A DNA stretch of 10,592 nt, taken from Candidatus Hydrogenedentota bacterium (GTDB lineage: Bacteria > Hydrogenedentota > Hydrogenedentia > Hydrogenedentales > SLHB01). Shown here in pieces: positions 8,391-10,592 of this stretch. Positions within the stretch are counted from its first letter, which is position 1. Each line of letters begins with the position of its first letter. Under the pieces are notes generated by a model. That model was not told the DNA's origin. It ran no database searches and saw only the letters and a list, made by a program, of their open reading frames with translations. The stretch covers positions 1-10,592 of the forward strand of contig DAOLNV010000131.1 in assembly GCA_035416745.1 (NCBI GenBank), read 5' to 3'. A program made the translations under genes and the position numbers.

Positions 8391-8669
8391 ATGCACCAAG
8401 AGAAGCGTATCACGAACGTGGCGGATTTGAAAGTGGTCTTGGAACAGGATGCCGATATGCTGGGCCCGCTGGTTGCGGGGTTGATGCAGAAGATATTCAA
8501 GCCGGAGATGATCGAGTACCTTATGGCGGCCAAGGGAGAGCGGACGGGTGCCCGTCAAGGGTATCGTAACGCACGCTATTCCTGGACGCTTTTGACTCGC
8601 GTCCGGAAGCTGGAGTTGTGAATTTCCAAGGGTCGTCGGAGGCGGTCCAACACCGGGGTGTTCGAGCGG
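8391..8669 (+). pseudogene. IS256-family transposase, 5' remnant with stop codon
   Basis: Seventy-six residues from ATG 8391 (AGGAGA 6-7 bases upstream) resemble the IS256 transposase N-terminus: MLGPLVAGLMQKIFKPEM, then KGERTGARQGYRN and LLTRVRKLEL, where the family has ERT..R.GYR.G.....L.TRVG.LEL. A TGA at 8619-8621 ends the frame. The next 16 codons still align without shift: ISKGRRRRSNTGVFER against RVPQDR.GRFSTE.FER. The stop therefore most simply replaces an Arg codon (CGA to TGA). After FER at about 8669 the similarity ends abruptly, so the element is also 3'-truncated and lacks the DDE core. It is inactive. I could not locate its terminal inverted repeats. Confidence 0.85.
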
Positions 8670-8740
8670 TTGGCCCGGCTGTGGTCAGAAACTGCAAATC
8701 GGGTGTTATGCTTTCTGTCATACTTGGGCCTTCCGACACA

Positions 8741-8779
8741 CAAAAAGGCCAACGGCTCATCGTCGTAAGCCATTGGCCT
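8741..8779 (-). terminator. Rho-independent terminator after a tRNA 3' end
   Basis: Read on the minus strand, AGGCCAATGGCT pairs with AGCCGTTGGCCT (12 positions, one mismatch) around a 10-nt loop and is followed by TTTTTG. It lies 13 bp downstream of the CCA of the tRNA fragment at 8793-8826, as expected for the native terminator of that tRNA gene. Confidence 0.75.
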
Positions 8780-8792
8780 GATTATGGTTATA

Positions 8793-8826
8793 TGGTGGGC
8801 GGTGCGGGACTCGAACCTGCGACCCC
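8793..8826 (-). other. tRNA 3'-end fragment, candidate attachment site
   Basis: On the minus strand this reads GGGGTC, a T-arm (GCAGG, TTCGAGT loop, CCCGC), the acceptor strand ACCGCCC, discriminator A and CCA. No D-arm, anticodon arm or matching GGGCGGT acceptor strand lies upstream (8827-8900), so it is only the 3' part of a tRNA gene. The T-stem has one A-C mismatch. Such detached ends, still followed by the native terminator, are typical of the displaced end made when an element integrates into a tRNA gene. The donor tRNA identity cannot be read because the anticodon is missing. Confidence 0.7.
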
Positions 8827-8883
8827 TTTTCTCTGCGCTCACTGTACATGCAGGCCGTAATTCTGTCAACACCTCAATCATAA

Positions 8884-8912
8884 TTGATTTTTGGCCAAAA
8901 ATCCTTTACTAT
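8884..8912 (+). promoter_or_regulatory. Promoter with palindromic operator-like spacer
   Basis: TTGATT (8884-8889) and TACTAT (8907-8912) are 17 bp apart, each matching consensus at 4 of 6 positions. A perfect 18-bp palindrome, GATTTTTGGCCAAAAATC (8886-8903), fills the spacer and overlaps the -35. A smaller inverted repeat TCAAT/ATTGA (8874-8887) abuts it. A start site near 8919 would give a 24-nt leader to the GTG at 8943. A repressor binding the palindrome would block the polymerase; no regulator gene is visible in the window. Confidence 0.45.
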
Positions 8913-8942
8913 TTCTTTGATTTTTCGATGCGGGGGAAGGCC

Positions 8943-9452
8943 GTGAATGAGGATGTGCTACAACTGCTCAATGCGCTCATTCGGGAGAAATCGTCGAGGG
9001 AGAAGCGCAGCACTGATCTCCTCAAGGACCCGTTAAGAATTGCCGATGGGTGGTATATGTGCGTCCCCCCTTGCTTTAATGGCGCTCTCGACATTAAACA
9101 AACAATCCGAATCAAGAACAAAAGCCAGGCGCTTACGTGGACACAGGGCGCATGGTTCTCGTTCGGTGTGGGAGATTCACTCTATGATACCGCTGATGGG
9201 TATAAGCCGTGGTCAAGTGCCTTGAGAGTTCTCCGTTTATGCGTCCAAGTGAAGGCCGCGACCAGTGTAGGCCTCACGGAGGACGGATCTCGCAGATACC
9301 CTGGATTTGTCACATTTGCGCTTCTTGCGCCAAACAGCGCACGAACGCGCCTTCTAGAACGCGCTCAGTATGCGGTTTCGCAGGATGAATTTGTGCGGTT
9401 TCTGATCGCTGGACCGTCCGGTGTCCTACAAGAGAGAATTGACAGGCTGTAA
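8943..9452 (+). CDS. Unknown protein, first gene of the element operon
   Basis: The 169-residue product is not recognised. It has no signal peptide or membrane segment, so it is probably cytoplasmic. The N-terminus (1-35) is charged and helical (LLNALIREKSSREKR). The middle is aromatic-rich with beta-like pieces (GWYMCVPPCFNG at 36-47, LTWTQGAWFSFGVGDSLYDTADGYKPW at about 64-90, in two parts). The C-terminus looks helical (RLLERAQYAVSQDEFVRFLI). I chose GTG 8943 because GGGGGA ends 5 bases before it and because the mapped promoter leaves too short a leader for ATG 8928, five codons upstream, which has no binding site. A longer open frame back to 8784 only reads through the tRNA fragment and is spurious. 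The next gene starts 21 bp downstream, so the three genes are likely co-transcribed. Confidence 0.65.
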   Translation: MNEDVLQLLNALIREKSSREKRSTDLLKDPLRIADGWYMCVPPCFNGALDIKQTIRIKNKSQALTWTQGAWFSFGVGDSLYDTADGYKPWSSALRVLRLCVQVKAATSVGLTEDGSRRYPGFVTFALLAPNSARTRLLERAQYAVSQDEFVRFLIAGPSGVLQERIDRL

Positions 9453-9473
9453 CCTATAATACGGAGGAAGGAA

Positions 9474-9776
9474 ATGCCAGAAGACACGAGACCTGAAATT
9501 GCCGGAACGCATTCAATAACGGCCGTGGCACTCGGCCTCTTTTCCGTGCTACTGGCACTCGTACTGCTTTTGGTGCCGTTTATCTTCGACGAATACAATC
9601 GCCGGCCGGAACCGCACGAGTTGATCCGGTACGCCGTGTACGTGACGGGCGGGTGGGTGATTGTATTCCTGCTCTGGATCGGCGCCCCGATACTTCACCA
9701 CCTGTGCGAGATTCGGAACCTGCTCACCGGCCAGGCGACCGCGCCAGACGCGGCGGAGACGGACGCCCGCAAATGA
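9474..9776 (+). CDS. Small two-helix membrane protein of unknown function
   Basis: The 100-residue product has two strong hydrophobic segments (about 15-38 and 50-74) joined by a short polar loop containing DEYNRRPEPHE, so it is probably a hairpin in the inner membrane. The C-terminal tail (75-100) is polar and Ala/Asp-rich. No family is recognised. The ATG at 9474 has an excellent ribosome binding site (GGAGGAAGG at 9463-9471, slightly close to the ATG). Its stop overlaps the start of the next gene in an ATGA arrangement (9773-9776), a sign of translational coupling and of partners made in matched amounts. General resemblance to small holin-like or membrane-anchor proteins is only superficial. 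Confidence 0.7.
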   Translation: MPEDTRPEIAGTHSITAVALGLFSVLLALVLLLVPFIFDEYNRRPEPHELIRYAVYVTGGWVIVFLLWIGAPILHHLCEIRNLLTGQATAPDAAETDARK

Positions 9777-10324
9777 AAACCATCGCGGAAGCAGAGGCAG
9801 AGCAAAAAAAGAGAGAAGCTCTCGCGGCAAGCGCCCGGGACAAGTATTACAGGATAGCGCTAACCGTGACTGGCGGCGGAATCGCGCTCCTCGTCACACT
9901 GGCACACGGAACCACAATGACTTGCGCAGGAAAGATATTGTTTGCGCTTTCCATCGCGTGTTTTGCCCTCTCCATGATCTGCTACCTTATTGAGGCGCGG
10001 CAATCGTCCCTGGCCTTGAGTGGAGAAGAGTGGTCAATTCTACTCTCCAGAAAGGGTATTTGGGAATGGATCGAACGGAGCGCCCTTATCGCACTGTTGC
10101 TGGGAGTCGCGACGGCGCTGTCGTTCGCGGCCGTTACGATCGGAGGTGCACAATATGACGCAGAACATATTCAGCAGAACATGGAGCTTCGTGACAAAAC
10201 TGATGGTTCAGAAACCACAGCCGCCGCCGCCGAAAACAGACAAGAAACCCGGCAAGTAGCTACCCCAACTCCCCCATCACCTGCACCAGCCGTTCCCGGT
10301 TCACCCACGCGTAAACCTGAGTGA
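9773..10324 (+). CDS. Three-helix membrane protein of unknown function
   Basis: The 183-residue product starts with a charged helical stretch (EAEAEQKKREALAASARDK, about 5-24) and has three hydrophobic segments (about 27-44, 52-73 and 101-124). Its C-terminal tail is hydrophilic and Ala/Pro-rich (PTPPSPAPAVPGSP near 165-178). No family is recognised. The ATG at 9773 overlaps the stop of the preceding gene. The frame extends upstream to 9653, but that part runs in another frame over the preceding gene and is rejected. The last 65 bp overlap the 3' end of the opposite-strand integrase relic (stop at 10260), and the tail also overlaps a 34-codon frame at 10155. The membrane domain is more secure than the exact C-terminus. 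Confidence 0.6.
   Translation: MKTIAEAEAEQKKREALAASARDKYYRIALTVTGGGIALLVTLAHGTTMTCAGKILFALSIACFALSMICYLIEARQSSLALSGEEWSILLSRKGIWEWIERSALIALLLGVATALSFAAVTIGGAQYDAEHIQQNMELRDKTDGSETTAAAAENRQETRQVATPTPPSPAPAVPGSPTRKPE
10155..10259 (+). CDS. Possible 34-residue proline- and lysine-rich small protein
   Basis: A short frame starts at ATG 10155, preceded by GGAGG (10142-10146) with an 8-base gap. It reads MTQNIFSRTWSFVTKLMVQ followed by KPQPPPPKTDKKPGK. It lies out of frame inside the tail of the upstream membrane-protein gene and ends with TAG directly abutting the opposite-strand integrase stop (TAG at 10257-10259, its complement CTA at 10260-10262). The binding site and the neat ending favour a real gene; its size and the overlap with another open frame weigh against it. 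The amphipathic or basic N-terminus with a polyproline tail might bind a membrane or protein partner. No function is known to me. Confidence 0.35.
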   Translation: MTQNIFSRTWSFVTKLMVQKPQPPPPKTDKKPGK

Positions 10325-10592
10325 CGTCCGCGTCCGCGTGGCCGAGGACGATCTGTGCCGCGTCCAGGCCGTACCGCTCACGAACCCTCGTCACCGCGTT
10401 CTTCCTGAGCTGGTTCGGGCTCTACTGCGTCACCCCGGCATCCGCGCATAGCCGGTGCACGGCCCCACGATACGACGCCCTGGCGTAGTGGTCGCCCACG
10501 ACCCGCTTCGTGCGCCGTTTGGCCGGTTTCTGGTCGGGCCGCCTGTGTGTCGGTTTCGCGGCCGCGCGTTGGCGGACAGCCTCCCGCGGGTC
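10260..10592 (-). pseudogene. Tyrosine recombinase (site-specific integrase), C-terminal part with amber codon
   Basis: The minus-strand frame, entering from beyond the right edge, gives about 109 codons of an integrase catalytic domain: KRRTKRVVGDHYARASYRGA, HRLCADAGVTQ, then a TAG (10422-10424), SPNQLRKNAVTRVRERYG, LDAAQIVLGHADADVTQVYA and an end at ELG. It follows the C-terminal pattern of integrases common in planctomycetes, YA..SYRRA..RAC..AGVP.WSPNQLRH...T..R..YGL.AAQVVLGH...DVTQVYA. Visible catalytic residues are Arg (10404-10406), His of LGH (10338-10340) and the Tyr nucleophile (10311-10313). The stop sits exactly where Trp is usual before SPNQLR, so TGG probably became TAG. Full-length protein would need readthrough; most likely it is inactive. 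The N-terminal part is outside the window. Confidence 0.85.

Larger units (their letters stand above)
8793..10592. mobile_element. One end of a putative tRNA-integrated element (partial)
   Basis: The stretch starts at the tRNA 3' fragment and contains a short plus-strand operon of unknown genes facing a minus-strand tyrosine recombinase relic that runs off the window. This is the order expected for a small integrative element: attachment site, cargo, integrase. The tRNA terminator lies outside it, on the host side. The far boundary is not in the window. The integrase carries a stop codon, so the element is probably fixed in place. The element reading is inference; the individual parts are seen directly. 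Confidence 0.5.

Noticed and set aside
8793..8870. A complete tRNA gene on the minus strand
   Set aside because: The 5' acceptor strand, D-arm and anticodon arm are absent; only the T-arm, 3' acceptor strand and CCA are present.
8784..8942. N-terminal extension of the first element gene (reads WWAVRDSNLRP)
   Set aside because: This wording is the well-known artefact of translating the antisense of a tRNA 3' end. The promoter at 8884-8912 also lies downstream of that start.
9439..9460. TTGACA and TATAAT just before the second element gene
   Set aside because: The two hexamers are perfect but only 10 bp apart, too close for a sigma-70 promoter, and transcription would begin at the ribosome binding site.

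Overview
The window (about 57% G+C by eye) looks like a chromosomal region of an environmental bacterium, possibly from the Planctomycetota/PVC or Hydrogenedentota range. That guess rests on a URO-D-like protein next to an exported sugar-processing enzyme, and on an integrase that resembles planctomycete integrases I know. It is not a firm placement.

Layout. Positions 1-282 hold no recognisable gene. A complete valyl-tRNA synthetase gene (valS, minus strand, 283-2901) is the only core gene. Next comes a 760-bp gene-poor stretch with an N-terminal scrap of an rve-type integrase/transposase (3300-3398). A divergent pair follows: a uroporphyrinogen-decarboxylase-superfamily protein (minus, 3662-4657) and a secreted six-hairpin glycosidase-like protein (plus, 4828-6852) with its own candidate promoter. 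Downstream lies a C-terminal scrap of what looks like the same integrase family (6991-7080), then a glycerol dehydrogenase gene (minus, 7168-8286) and an IS256-family transposase relic (plus, 8391-8669) broken by a stop codon.

The right end is the most interesting part. On the minus strand there is a detached 3' end of a tRNA gene (T-arm, acceptor strand, CCA) followed by a good rho-independent terminator, with no 5' tRNA half. This is what an integration event into a tRNA gene leaves at one element boundary. Beyond it are a promoter with a perfect 18-bp palindrome in its spacer, three tightly packed plus-strand genes of unknown function (one soluble, two membrane proteins, the last two overlapping by ATGA), a possible 34-residue proline-rich small protein, and the C-terminal third of a tyrosine recombinase on the opposite strand, with an in-frame amber codon. 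I read 8793 to beyond 10592 as one end of a small, probably immobilised integrative element carrying an undescribed membrane-protein cassette. An intact tRNA gene should lie beyond the right edge.

The middle genes suggest scavenging of complex carbohydrate or other organic substrates (exported glycosidase, URO-D-like protein, glycerol oxidation), but no common pathway can be shown from sequence alone.
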